Assembly: GCF_000515215.1 (NCBI RefSeq)
Contig: NZ_KI911557.1
Location: 3,033,741-3,097,740, forward strand
Source of the DNA: Methylomonas sp. 11b
Lineage (GTDB): Bacteria > Pseudomonadota > Gammaproteobacteria > Methylococcales > Methylomonadaceae
Direction: 5' to 3'
DNA: 64,000 bases
Positions 1 to 9,633 of the stretch are shown piece after piece. The notes under the pieces were generated by a model. It searched no databases and was not told the DNA's origin. It saw nothing but the letters and a program-made list of their open reading frames with translations. Made by a program: the position numbers and the translations under genes. Position 1 is the stretch's first letter. Each line of letters opens with the position of its first letter.

Positions 1-174
1 CTAAATTAGCGGTATTTAGGGCATTTCGCAGCAAATTGACCAGTATTACCGGAGCAGCGCACTTCAAACAATGCGGGATATGGCCTATTCAGAAAAGTTA
101 TTTAACATAGTTAATTTGAATCGGGCGCAGTTGAAGCCGATAGATGATTAACCCAGCCCCATTTATCATTGCTA

Positions 175-237
175 TTCCGTTCGGGATGATCTCGTCGAAG
201 CCCTGACGGGTGTGCCCATCGACAGGCTCTGTAACCG
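175..237. repeat. Degenerate REP-like inverted repeat
   Basis: The stretch has the layout of the widespread proteobacterial repeat in which CCGTTCG...GTCGAAG is followed by an inverted TCGACAGGCTC arm. Here the arms CCGTTCGGGATGATCTCG and ATCGACAGGCTCTGTAACCGG are recognisable but no longer perfectly complementary. It is probably a relic of a mobile non-autonomous palindrome. Family assignment is from memory of such repeats. Confidence 0.45.
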
Positions 238-470
238 GCGGCGGTATTTAAGGGCGGGGTTAATAACGCTAGAATCAGCAACAACAACGCGACGATTCCC
301 GCATTTAATATGCTGTAATCCCAAGACCTCCACCACTGTAGCGATACCCTTACATCCCTTTACCCGATCCAAGTCAAGCCAGGTTGCGACCGTGTCGGAA
401 ATAAGACAAAAACCTGCACGGGAATATAGCTTTTAGAGCTAACTGTCTGACAGGCAACTAAGTTATGGTG

Positions 471-682
471 TTATCCACAAAAGCTGTGGATAACCTTGGG
501 GATAAAAAGTTTTTTCACGCTCTAAATGCCTAATTTTTGGGGCCTTTGCTTAGATTGACTCAAATTTAGACAACAGTTTATACAATTTAAAATCAATAAC
601 TTACATGCAATATGCGGACATTAGAGCCTACGGCCAGGCATTCTTTGGCTGCCGACAGTGTCAAGTAGTTTTTTGTGCATAA
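471..682 (+). promoter_or_regulatory. DnaA-box/IHF element, copy 1
   Basis: Box I TTATCCACA (471-479) is a perfect DnaA box. Box II TGTGGATAA (485-493) is perfect and inverted. Box III TGGGGATAA (497-505) is inverted with one mismatch. A perfect match to the IHF consensus WATCAANNNNTTR (AATCAATAACTTA) lies at 591-603. A fourth box, TGTGCATAA (674-682), fits TTWTNCACA on the other strand. The same parts at the same offsets (0, 14, 26, 120, then 203 versus 202) recur at 19125-19335 upstream of priA. The sequence between boxes is A+T-rich. The box polarity resembles the E. coli DARS core; an origin or a DnaA-titration site is also possible. No adjacent gene explains it. Confidence 0.7.
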
Positions 683-1162
683 TTAAAATTAATCCCTTGC
701 ATTTTTGCCTAAATAATCTATCCGTTTTCCACCTGAAACCATTCTAAAACTGCCAGGGTATATTCACGCTATTGTCATTAAATACCCACTAATTGCCGTA
801 TCGCACACTGGCTGTTTATTCGATGGCTTGACCAACGTTAATATCGCCAACAAATCGTGGATGGCTGGTTGATTTGGCGAACCTTTATCGGCCGCAAAGG
901 AAATTACTAGGACAACTCCTCAACTTAAGGTTTTTTCGTAACGTGCAACACTTGCAGCCCAGCTACGAAAAACTCAATACTCAAGAAAGGAGCTGTCAGC
1001 ATCGACATGGCCGGACCAAGCCCATACCCGCTAAGACCGAAGTGCGCAAATGGCTGATTGTTATGAGAGTTGACGGACATTTGCCTGTAAAAACTAACGT
1101 TGGCAAGCCGCGTTTTTATTAACTTCAGTTCGGCATAGCGACCAAGATTGCTCATACATTGC

Positions 1163-1197
1163 AAAAAAAACCGGTAGTCAAAACAATTGACTACCGG
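1163..1197 (-). terminator. Intrinsic terminator after guaA
   Basis: A perfect 11-bp stem (CCGGTAGTCAA at 1171-1181 with TTGACTACCGG at 1187-1197) and a 5-nt loop is followed on the minus strand by a run of eight T. It lies about 105 bp downstream of the guaA stop and would end the guaB-methyltransferase-guaA transcript. Confidence 0.85.
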
Positions 1198-1301
1198 CTT
1201 GGGAGAAACAATGAATAAGCTATTGCACGGAGCAAATTTTCACACTCCGCGATTGCAATGACCGGAAGACATTTTCAAAGTTCCATTTTAATTTGAAGCG
1301 G

Positions 1302-2888
1302 CTACTCCCACTCTATCGTCGCGGGTGGTTTGCCGGAAATATCGTAGGTGACGCGGGAAATACCGGGCACTTCATTGATGATTCGGCGTGAGATCAAATC
1401 CAGGAAGTCGTAAGGCAGATGCGCCCAGCGCGCGGTCATAAAGTCTATGGTTTCTACAGCGCGGATGGCGACAACATAGTCGTATTTGCGGCCATCGCCC
1501 ATCACGCCGACGGATTTTACCGGCAGGAACACTGCAAAAGCTTGACTGACTTTATGGTAAAGATCATGGCGATACAGTTCTTCAATGAATATCGCATCGG
1601 CTTGGCGCAGTAAATCGGCGTATGGTTTTTTCACCTCGCCGAGGATGCGCACACCCAGGCCCGGACCGGGGAAGGGGTGGCGGTGAATCATGTCGGCGGG
1701 CAGGCCCAACTCCAGACCCAGTTTGCGTACTTCGTCCTTGAACAGTTCGCGCAGGGGCTCGACCAGTTTTAGCTTCATGTTTTCCGGCAGGCCGCCGACA
1801 TTGTGATGCGATTTGATCAGATGCGCCTTGCCGCTTTTGGCGCCGGCCGATTCGATGACATCCGGATAAATGGTGCCTTGTGCCAACCATTTGGCGTCGG
1901 TCAGTTTGCCGGCTTCTTCGTCAAATATCTCCACGAACAGACCGCCGATGATTTTGCGCTTTTGTTCGGGGTCGTTAACGCCGGCTAGTGCCGCCATATA
2001 GCGGTCTTCGGCATCGACGCGTATCACCTTGATGCCCATATGTTGGGCGAACATCGCCATGACCTGATCGCCTTCGTGTAAACGCAGCAAGCCGGTGTCG
2101 ACAAATACGCAGGTAAGTTGTTCACCGATAGCGCGATGCAGCAGAGCCGCGACCACCGATGAATCAACACCGCCGGACAGGCCCAGAATAACTTGGTCGC
2201 CGCCTACTTTTTCGCGCACCGCAGTGATGCTGTCTTCAATGATATTGCTGGCGTTCCAAAGCGCTTGGCAGCCGCAAATCTCCAACACAAACCGGCTCAA
2301 GATCCGTCCGCCCTGTTTAGTGTGGGTCACTTCGGGATGAAATTGCAACGCGTAAAAATGTTTGTCTTCGTCGGCGATACCGGCTATCGGCGCGCCGTCG
2401 GAGCTGGCGATCAGTTTAAAGCCGGTCGGCAATTCGACGACGCGGTCGCCGTGACTCATCCAGACATCCAATAAGCCGAAACCTTCCGGCGAGGCATGAT
2501 CTTCGATATTCAACAACAATTTGGAATGGCCGCGAGCGCGAATCTGCGCATAGCCGAATTCGCGGTGATCGGACGATTCCACTCTGCCGCCCAACTGCTC
2601 CGCCATGGTTTGCATGCCGTAGCAAATGCCTAGTACCGGCACACCCAACTCAAAAACAATTTGCGGCGCGCGAGGGGTGTCGCTGCTGGTCACCGTTTCC
2701 GGACCACCTGACAGGATAATGCCTTTTGGGGCAAAGTTTTTGACCTCGTCAGCACTGCAATCGCAGGAATAGATTTCGCAATACACGCCAATTTCGCGGA
2801 TACGGCGGGCGATCAATTGCGTGTACTGCGAACCGAAGTCGAGAATCAGGATTTTGTCGGAATGGATGTTGGTCGCGTGGGATGACAT
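1302..2888 (-). CDS. guaA: GMP synthase (glutamine-hydrolysing)
   Basis: Converts XMP, ATP and glutamine to GMP, the last step of guanylate synthesis, in the cytoplasm. The N-terminal class I amidotransferase domain shows the nucleophile elbow GICYGMQ and a late HPEV histidine-glutamate pair. The ATP-pyrophosphatase domain has the P-loop SGGVDSS. The C-terminal dimerisation domain ends in the typical PPATIEWE. The 528-residue length is normal for the family. I place the start at the ATG at 2888 ([11 protein letters not shown]), preceded by AAAGG; the frame stays open 15 codons further but that extension overlaps a REP-like hairpin. It is the last gene of a guaB-methyltransferase-guaA run and is followed by a strong terminator. 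Confidence 0.97.
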   Translation of the reverse strand: MSSHATNIHSDKILILDFGSQYTQLIARRIREIGVYCEIYSCDCSADEVKNFAPKGIILSGGPETVTSSDTPRAPQIVFELGVPVLGICYGMQTMAEQLGGRVESSDHREFGYAQIRARGHSKLLLNIEDHASPEGFGLLDVWMSHGDRVVELPTGFKLIASSDGAPIAGIADEDKHFYALQFHPEVTHTKQGGRILSRFVLEICGCQALWNASNIIEDSITAVREKVGGDQVILGLSGGVDSSVVAALLHRAIGEQLTCVFVDTGLLRLHEGDQVMAMFAQHMGIKVIRVDAEDRYMAALAGVNDPEQKRKIIGGLFVEIFDEEAGKLTDAKWLAQGTIYPDVIESAGAKSGKAHLIKSHHNVGGLPENMKLKLVEPLRELFKDEVRKLGLELGLPADMIHRHPFPGPGLGVRILGEVKKPYADLLRQADAIFIEELYRHDLYHKVSQAFAVFLPVKSVGVMGDGRKYDYVVAIRAVETIDFMTARWAHLPYDFLDLISRRIINEVPGISRVTYDISGKPPATIEWE

Positions 2889-2910
2889 GACGGGAAACCT
2901 TTCAAAAATG

Positions 2911-2938
2911 TAGGGTGGGCAAGCATCGAGCACCCACC
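2911..2938. repeat. REP-like hairpin in front of guaA
   Basis: The arms GGTGGGC (2914-2920) and GCACCCACC (2930-2938) form an imperfect stem-loop preceded by TAG, matching the common GTAGGGTGGGCA...GCCCACC palindromes of proteobacteria. It sits between the methyltransferase stop and the chosen guaA start, so it may affect the intercistronic mRNA. Confidence 0.5.
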
Positions 2939-2961
2939 GGAAAATCTAAATTACGAGCGTA

Positions 2962-3921
2962 CTACAAGCCTCGATACAACTGATCGAGCAGGCTTTTATT
3001 GTCTTTGAAACCTTTTACGTGCCGATTTTCGAGCAGCGAACGAGTCATACGTTTGATGAACCGCAAATAGGGCGCCGCACGCATGTAATGCCGTAAATTG
3101 GTATGGCCGCGCACAATGGCGGTAATGCGTTCGGCATTTTCCGGAATTCCCCAGCCAGCGGCTTGATCGGCCAACGACTCGGCTTTTTTGAAAAACAGCG
3201 TGACATTACCACCATCTTCGGAAAACACATGTCTATCCTCAACTAGACCGGCTTTTTCGCCCATGCGCCGCAGCGTCGCCAAATTGAAGTTGTACAGATG
3301 CGCCTCGTGAAAGGTGCTGCTCGGCGATTGGCAGGTGGCTTCTATGTTTGGCACTTCCACTACCAACACACCATCCGGCTTCAACAAACTGCGCAACTTG
3401 CCGAGGACAAAAAACGGATCTTCCGTGTGTTCCAGTACGTGCCAAATGGTAATCACGTCAAAACTGCTTTCTGTAAACTGCGCATCTTGAATAAAGCCAA
3501 ACTGCAAATTCAAATCGTACTGCGCGGCCGAATACTGACCATAGCCCTTGTTCGGCTCTATGCCGTGCAGATCATGTCCCAGCGATTTGATTAAATAGGC
3601 AAACTCGCCGCCGCCGGTGCCCACATCCAGCATGGTTTGCGGTTTGTGTAGCAAATGCTTGATTTTCTCATGCCTGGTAACAGCGACTCGGCCGGCGCGC
3701 AAGATATGCTTGGTCTTGGGGGCATACGTGTTTTTGTATTCCAGCCGATAATCTTCTTCGTAAAACTGGCGAGGATCGTGCGGAAACGGATCGCTCCAGA
3801 CCAGTCCGCAATCCTTGCAAATTACGCTACGCAACTCGGCGCCGCTGCGGCTGCGCATGGATAACACGGCAACGTGGTTGCCGCCGCAAAGATTGCATGG
3901 AGTTGAGGAGGTTTCGGTCAT
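2962..3921 (-). CDS. Class I SAM-dependent methyltransferase with N-terminal zinc ribbon
   Basis: About 319 residues. The N-terminus has two CxxC pairs (CNLC near residue 9 and CKDC near 36) forming a probable zinc ribbon. The Rossmann methyltransferase domain follows with motif I LDVGTGGGEFA and the acidic motif with HVLEH, as in the Methyltransf_23 group. The C-terminal third is basic and not recognised. The substrate is unknown; relatives act on sugars, lipids or quinones. It lies between guaB and guaA in the same orientation, an unusual insertion in the purine operon. The ATG at 3921 (MTETSSTPCNLC) puts the zinc ribbon close to the N-terminus; an in-frame extension of 16 codons lacks family features. 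Confidence 0.85.
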   Translation of the reverse strand: MTETSSTPCNLCGGNHVAVLSMRSRSGAELRSVICKDCGLVWSDPFPHDPRQFYEEDYRLEYKNTYAPKTKHILRAGRVAVTRHEKIKHLLHKPQTMLDVGTGGGEFAYLIKSLGHDLHGIEPNKGYGQYSAAQYDLNLQFGFIQDAQFTESSFDVITIWHVLEHTEDPFFVLGKLRSLLKPDGVLVVEVPNIEATCQSPSSTFHEAHLYNFNLATLRRMGEKAGLVEDRHVFSEDGGNVTLFFKKAESLADQAAGWGIPENAERITAIVRGHTNLRHYMRAAPYLRFIKRMTRSLLENRHVKGFKDNKSLLDQLYRGL

Positions 3922-3959
3922 TGCGATGGATTTTGGTTGCTTTCTGTAAACAAGTCCAA

Positions 3960-3980
3960 GTCCGCGCAAAATACGCGGAC
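3960..3980 (-). other. Intercistronic stem-loop downstream of guaB
   Basis: A perfect 7-bp stem (GTCCGCG / CGCGGAC) with a 7-nt loop lies between the guaB stop and the methyltransferase start. There is no T-run on the minus side, so it is more likely a processing or stability hairpin than a terminator. Confidence 0.5.
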
Positions 3981-4008
3981 CTGATGAGTAAACGCCGCTG
4001 GGCCGGCC

Positions 4009-5490
<1,482 letters not shown>

Positions 5491-5569
5491 CTAATCGTAA
5501 ATAAGCCAGCCATTGTACAACCTAACCCGCATTCCGAAAAATCGGAAATAGTCAATGGTATTTAGGTCT

Positions 5570-6037
5570 CTATTTGTCTTCGATTGAGAGCGCCGCCGCG
5601 ATGCCCAAATATTCGCTGGGATTGGGCTTATGCAGGAAAATCCCTAGCACGCCCATCACACTGAAAATATATAAAGTGTTGAAGCCGTCGCCCAAAATAA
5701 ACATCGCTAAACCGGACAAGCTCACAAACTCGATCAAAGTTTGCGTGATGATTATAGTCGACAGATAGCGTTGCCTAGCGGTTTTGGGCCCCGGCATGGT
5801 CTGGTTTAGCCGCAGCAGGATATGCCTTAGCAACTTGGTGAACGGAAACAACAAAATAGCCAGGCCGTAGAGCACGCTCCTAATCAGCACACGTTGCGCT
5901 TCATCAACGCCGATTTGCAGTTCGCTAGCCCAAAAATGACAAACCAGGTTATAACCTAACACCGTCAAGAGCATGGCGGCGCAGATGAGCCAGTGCGGCC
6001 TAAGATCTTCGGCTGATGGCTGGGGGTGAGCGGACAT
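5570..6037 (-). CDS. Conserved membrane protein of unknown function
   Basis: 155 residues with about four hydrophobic segments (near 18-38, 50-70, 90-118 and 118-135), separated by short basic loops. I do not recognise a family. It starts 9 bp after the end of the CPBP protease gene in the same direction, so the two are probably cotranscribed. The lack of charged catalytic residues in the membrane segments argues for a structural or accessory role, but no function can be assigned. Confidence 0.65.
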   Translation of the reverse strand: MSAHPQPSAEDLRPHWLICAAMLLTVLGYNLVCHFWASELQIGVDEAQRVLIRSVLYGLAILLFPFTKLLRHILLRLNQTMPGPKTARQRYLSTIIITQTLIEFVSLSGLAMFILGDGFNTLYIFSVMGVLGIFLHKPNPSEYLGIAAALSIEDK

Positions 6038-6046
6038 CGATAACTC

Positions 6047-6637
6047 CTAACGAGAGCGGTTGCGGTAATCGCGGAGAATAACAACAAACGCCACAAAATC
6101 ATAAACCGCATGAATTACCATGGGCACCAATAGATTGCGTTCGCCGCCATAGTCCAGCATCACCCCCATATACAAGCCCATCAACATCGCTAAAACCGCG
6201 TAAAGCGGCGTGACCGCATGCACCAATGCAAACAGCAGATTGCTAACCCACAAGCCTACGCTCGCGCCCCAGCCATTTTCCAGCCAAGGTTGTAGAAAGC
6301 CGCGAAACAGGGCCTCTTCGGCAAAACCGGCGATAGCAGCCAGTATCAATAAATCGGTCCAATGTCTGTAGGCCAGTCTGGCGCCCAAGGTTTCCAGCAG
6401 TAAATCACGAATTTTTTGGATTGGCGGATAGGTCAGTTGTTGCATCGCAAAAAATAATACCAGTAGCGGCCCGGTCGCGAATAAGCCAATACCCAATGCC
6501 GACTCGGAAAACTCCAGATTGGCAAACGGATCAAGGTCGGCAAGCCAGCCTAAAGCCAGCGCCAATACCGCTAAAGAACCCTCGAAATAACAGGCAATTC
6601 TGAAAAAAGCGTTTGAAGCGGCGGGCTGGTTTTCCAT
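6047..6637 (-). CDS. CPBP-family intramembrane metalloprotease
   Basis: The Abi/CPBP signature is visible: EEALFRGFLQPWL (the EExxxR glutamates), then HAVTPL in a following helix and HAVYDF near the C-terminus. These supply the metal-binding glutamates and histidines. Several transmembrane helices surround them. Family members include CAAX-processing enzymes and bacteriocin-immunity proteins; the substrate here is unknown. I prefer the ATG at 6637 (MENQPAASN) because it leaves an 86-bp divergent promoter region with ycgL; a start at 6712 would leave only 11 bp. Neither start has a good ribosome-binding site. Confidence 0.85.
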   Translation of the reverse strand: MENQPAASNAFFRIACYFEGSLAVLALALGWLADLDPFANLEFSESALGIGLFATGPLLVLFFAMQQLTYPPIQKIRDLLLETLGARLAYRHWTDLLILAAIAGFAEEALFRGFLQPWLENGWGASVGLWVSNLLFALVHAVTPLYAVLAMLMGLYMGVMLDYGGERNLLVPMVIHAVYDFVAFVVILRDYRNRSR

Positions 6638-6723
6638 GGCATCGGGCTTTAGGTAAACGGGGGCTGAAAATTCTAAACAAAAACCATTAGAATTGGCAGC
6701 ATTAGCGATCATGGGTCATCATC

Positions 6724-6996
6724 ATGCAATGTTTTATCTATAAAAGCCTAAAAAAAGACGAACTTTATTTATATCTGGATAAAAAAGACGACTTTTCCGC
6801 AGTGCCGGAAGCCTTGTTCAAAAGCCTTGGCCGCTTAACATTTGTCATGGAGTTGCAATTGACCCCGGAACGCAAATTAGCCAGGGAAAATCCGGAAAAA
6901 GTAATCGCCAGCCTGCAAAGCAAAGGCTTTTTCGTGCAATTGCCACCGACATTGATCAGCGCCTTGCCAACGTCGCTGGACAAGCAGCTGCACTGA
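6724..6996 (+). CDS. ycgL: YcgL domain-containing protein
   Basis: 90 residues with the YcgL (DUF709) pattern: MQCFIYKS at the start, DELYLYL, then PEALFKSLG and a C-terminal FFVQLPP motif. It is a small soluble gammaproteobacterial protein of unknown function; in other genera it lies beside rnd. Here it stands alone, divergent from the CPBP protease gene and followed by DUF2333. Family membership is secure from the motif order; the biochemical role is not known. Confidence 0.88.
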   Translation: MQCFIYKSLKKDELYLYLDKKDDFSAVPEALFKSLGRLTFVMELQLTPERKLARENPEKVIASLQSKGFFVQLPPTLISALPTSLDKQLH

Positions 6997-7104
6997 AATC
7001 GCACGCGCCATATTGGTATATCCGTGCTAACATGCTCACAAAAAATCTTTATCGGAAAGCACGGTTTTTGCTCACTTATTTAGTCAGACCAGGATACGCA
7101 CCAC

Positions 7105-8124
7105 ATGTCAGATAATCCATTAGCTTACGAAGACGCAAAGTCTAAGGGCATACTTTGGGGTTTTGGTTCGCTGTTAGGCGTTGTTCTGATTGTCATGTTG
7201 GTTTTAGGCGAATGGTGGAGCCGCGAGCCCGAGCAATTTAGCGTTCAGGACGAAGCGATCGAACGGATGAATGTCACGCATACCGATCAGATGCCGATTG
7301 GATACGTGTATGCCAACACGCTGGCGCACATCGCTGACGTGATTCTGTTTAAATCCGGCGGATACCTTTCCAACGACGTGGCCCCGCCCGGCCTGTTTTG
7401 CGATAACATTCAAAACTTCGAGTACGGCGCGCTGGTCATGTTGCGCGACGGCACCACCGCATTACGTAACCATTTCGCTCGCGACCAATCGCAATCCGCG
7501 GAAGACCCTGATTTGGCAAAAGCCGAGCCGTACTTTTACTACGAACGCAATTCCTGGGCTTTGCCGTCCACCGAATCGGAATATGTAAAAGGTATCGAAG
7601 CGCTGCACGCTTATATGGTTCGCCTGCAAAACCCGTCTTCCACTTCAAAAGCCGCGCAGTTCCACTCCAGAGCGGATAACCTGTGGCAATATACCGAGGT
7701 TGTCATCAAGCGACTCGGCGGTCTCTCGACCCGCTTGGCGGCCAGTACCGACAAATTTTCCGGTGCAACCCACGGCGATCCATCCAATCCGATCGACATC
7801 AATATGCCGACCATCGGCCAAACGCCCTGGATGGAAATCGATAACGTATTCTACGAAGCGCGCGGCTCCTGCTGGGCGTTATTACATATTCTGAAAGCCA
7901 TCAAACACGATTTTTCCGACATTCTGTTGGACAAGCGGGCGATGAACACCCTGGACAATATGATCCAAGCCCTGGAAAACGCCTTATCACCAACCTTGAG
8001 CCCGGTAGTATTAAACGGCGACGGCTTCGGTATATTCGCCAACTATTCGCTGGCGATGGCCAACTACATTGCTCGTGCCAACGCGGCTGCGCTGGACTTG
8101 CGGGACGTGATGAACAGAGGTTAA
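7105..8124 (+). CDS. DUF2333 family membrane-anchored protein
   Basis: 339 residues with one N-terminal transmembrane anchor (about 16-36: WGFGSLLGVVLIVMLVLG) and a long periplasmic domain of the DUF2333 family. It has the typical YVYANTLAHIADVILFKSGGYLSND stretch at about 72-96, described here by position. The function is not known. It is followed after 7 bp by a DUF4389 gene and then dinB, so the three are probably one transcript. AGGA lies about ten bases before the ATG. Confidence 0.87.
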   Translation: MSDNPLAYEDAKSKGILWGFGSLLGVVLIVMLVLGEWWSREPEQFSVQDEAIERMNVTHTDQMPIGYVYANTLAHIADVILFKSGGYLSNDVAPPGLFCDNIQNFEYGALVMLRDGTTALRNHFARDQSQSAEDPDLAKAEPYFYYERNSWALPSTESEYVKGIEALHAYMVRLQNPSSTSKAAQFHSRADNLWQYTEVVIKRLGGLSTRLAASTDKFSGATHGDPSNPIDINMPTIGQTPWMEIDNVFYEARGSCWALLHILKAIKHDFSDILLDKRAMNTLDNMIQALENALSPTLSPVVLNGDGFGIFANYSLAMANYIARANAAALDLRDVMNRG

Positions 8125-8131
8125 TGCCATC

Positions 8132-8434
8132 ATGCAGGAACAAATTAACGAAAATCTGAAAAAAATCGAGACCTGGAAACGCATCATTTTCATGCTGATT
8201 TTCGCGGCCATCGATAGCTTGGTTAAACTATTGTTGTGGCTGGTGATTTTGTTGCAGGTCGGCTCGGTGCTGTTTACCGGTGACGCTAACGCGAATATCC
8301 TGAACTTTGGCCGTAGCCTGTCAACTTACCATTATCATATTTTGCTGTTTTTGACGTTCAATACCGAGCAGCTGCCGTTTCCGTTTTCCGATTGGAACGA
8401 AACCGCCAAACTGGAATTGATCGGCAAGCAGTGA
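8132..8434 (+). CDS. DUF4389 membrane protein
   Basis: 100 residues with two hydrophobic stretches (about 18-45 and 62-80) and the DUF4389 hallmarks NFGRSLSTYHYHILLFLTFN and PFPFSDW. It is a small gammaproteobacterial membrane protein of unknown role. It begins 7 bp after the DUF2333 gene and ends 6 bp before dinB, suggesting translational coupling along the cluster. Confidence 0.87.
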   Translation: MQEQINENLKKIETWKRIIFMLIFAAIDSLVKLLLWLVILLQVGSVLFTGDANANILNFGRSLSTYHYHILLFLTFNTEQLPFPFSDWNETAKLELIGKQ

Positions 8435-8440
8435 TTTTCC

Positions 8441-9535
8441 ATGGAAGCAGCGCCGCGCAAAATCATCCACATAGACATGGATGCATTTTATGCGGCGGTT
8501 GAACAGCGCGACCATCCCCAATTTAGAAATAAACCCATCATTGTCGGCGGTAAGCCTGATTCGCGCGGCGTAGTCGCCACCTGTAGTTATGAAGCCCGCC
8601 AGTTTGGCGTACGTTCGGCCATGCCTTCCGCGCATGCTTACCGACTCTGCCCGCAAGCTATTTTCGTTAAGCCGCGTTTTGATGTTTACCGGGAAGCGTC
8701 CGAGACTATCCGTGGGATTTTCGCTCGTTACTGTGAACGTTTCGAACCCTTGTCGCTGGACGAAGCCTATCTGGATGTTAGCGATAGCGAGCTTTATCAA
8801 GGCTCGGCGACTTTGCTGGCCAAGCACATCAAGCAGGAGATACGCCGACAAACCGAGTTAGTGGCGTCCGCCGGCATTTCCTACAATAAATTTCTCGCCA
8901 AAATCGCCTCGGACCTGGGCAAGCCGGACGGCTTGTACCTCATTACACCCGAACAAGGCCCGGCGTTTGTGGAAAATCTGGCTATAGGCAAGTTTCACGG
9001 CATCGGCCGCGCTACCGAACAGAAAATGTACGACTTGGGCATCGTTACCGGCAAAGATCTAAAACAATTGCCGCTAGCGGAATTGCAACGGCATTTCGGC
9101 AAAGCCGGCCAACACTATTACAACATTGCCCGGGGTATTGATCCGCGCCAGGTCAATACCAATCGAGCCCGCAAATCGGTGGGCATCGAGACCACGTTTG
9201 ATCAAGACATCGCCGACCAGACGAGCATTCTGCGCTATTTACATGATTTGCTGGAAAAAGCCCTGGGCAGATTGGCCGAAAAACAGCTGACGGCCTACAC
9301 GCTGACTGTGAAAATAAAATATCAAAATTTCGTGCAGATCACCCGCGGGCGAACCTTGGCGGAACCGATCAGCGATAGCCCAACTACTAGAATGCTATTG
9401 AGCGAATTACTGAAAAATACCGGCATCGGCACCACCAAAGTGCGACTACTGGGCGTTACCTTATCGGGTCTGGAAAATGGCGACAGCCGCCTGCGCCAAT
9501 ATAGGCAAATGGATTTGTTCGACCTGGATGGTTGA
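8441..9535 (+). CDS. dinB: DNA polymerase IV
   Basis: Y-family translesion polymerase that extends mismatched or damaged primers. The catalytic carboxylates are visible in IDMDAFYAAVEQRD (near residue 10) and SLDEAYLDV (near 105). The helix-hairpin-helix thumb (FHGIGRATEQKMYDLGI) and the C-terminal little-finger domain follow. It has 364 residues, slightly longer than E. coli DinB. No clear LexA box was found upstream; it is embedded six bases after DUF4389, so any SOS control would have to act on the upstream promoter. The C-terminus ends in MDLFDLDG, close to the beta-clamp-binding motif QxxLF. Confidence 0.95.
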   Translation: MEAAPRKIIHIDMDAFYAAVEQRDHPQFRNKPIIVGGKPDSRGVVATCSYEARQFGVRSAMPSAHAYRLCPQAIFVKPRFDVYREASETIRGIFARYCERFEPLSLDEAYLDVSDSELYQGSATLLAKHIKQEIRRQTELVASAGISYNKFLAKIASDLGKPDGLYLITPEQGPAFVENLAIGKFHGIGRATEQKMYDLGIVTGKDLKQLPLAELQRHFGKAGQHYYNIARGIDPRQVNTNRARKSVGIETTFDQDIADQTSILRYLHDLLEKALGRLAEKQLTAYTLTVKIKYQNFVQITRGRTLAEPISDSPTTRMLLSELLKNTGIGTTKVRLLGVTLSGLENGDSRLRQYRQMDLFDLDG

Positions 9536-9633
9536 ACTACTTCGCCGTAGCAAGGCCCGCAGGAATAGGCCTGCCCCAATCTTGTCCGTATTGATACATT
9601 CACTCTCTTTCACTGGAAGCTAACTTACCAAAC

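Larger units (their letters stand above)
1..1160. other. Gene-poor region
   Basis: No reading frame here resembles a known protein. The longest are about 60-80 codons, overlap each other on both strands and lack convincing ribosome-binding sites. The stretch holds a decayed REP-like inverted repeat (175-237), a DnaA-box/IHF element (471-682) and, at its right end, the terminator that serves guaA from the other side. The left end of the window may cut a gene outside it. I see nothing else that can be supported. Confidence 0.6.

Noticed and set aside
172..436. Overlapping short frames on both strands at the left edge
   Set aside because: No ribosome-binding site, no family resemblance, and they cover a degenerate REP repeat.
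874..1164. Overlapping frames of about 80 codons on both strands
   Set aside because: No start signal, no recognisable domain, and they lie next to a terminator rather than a promoter.
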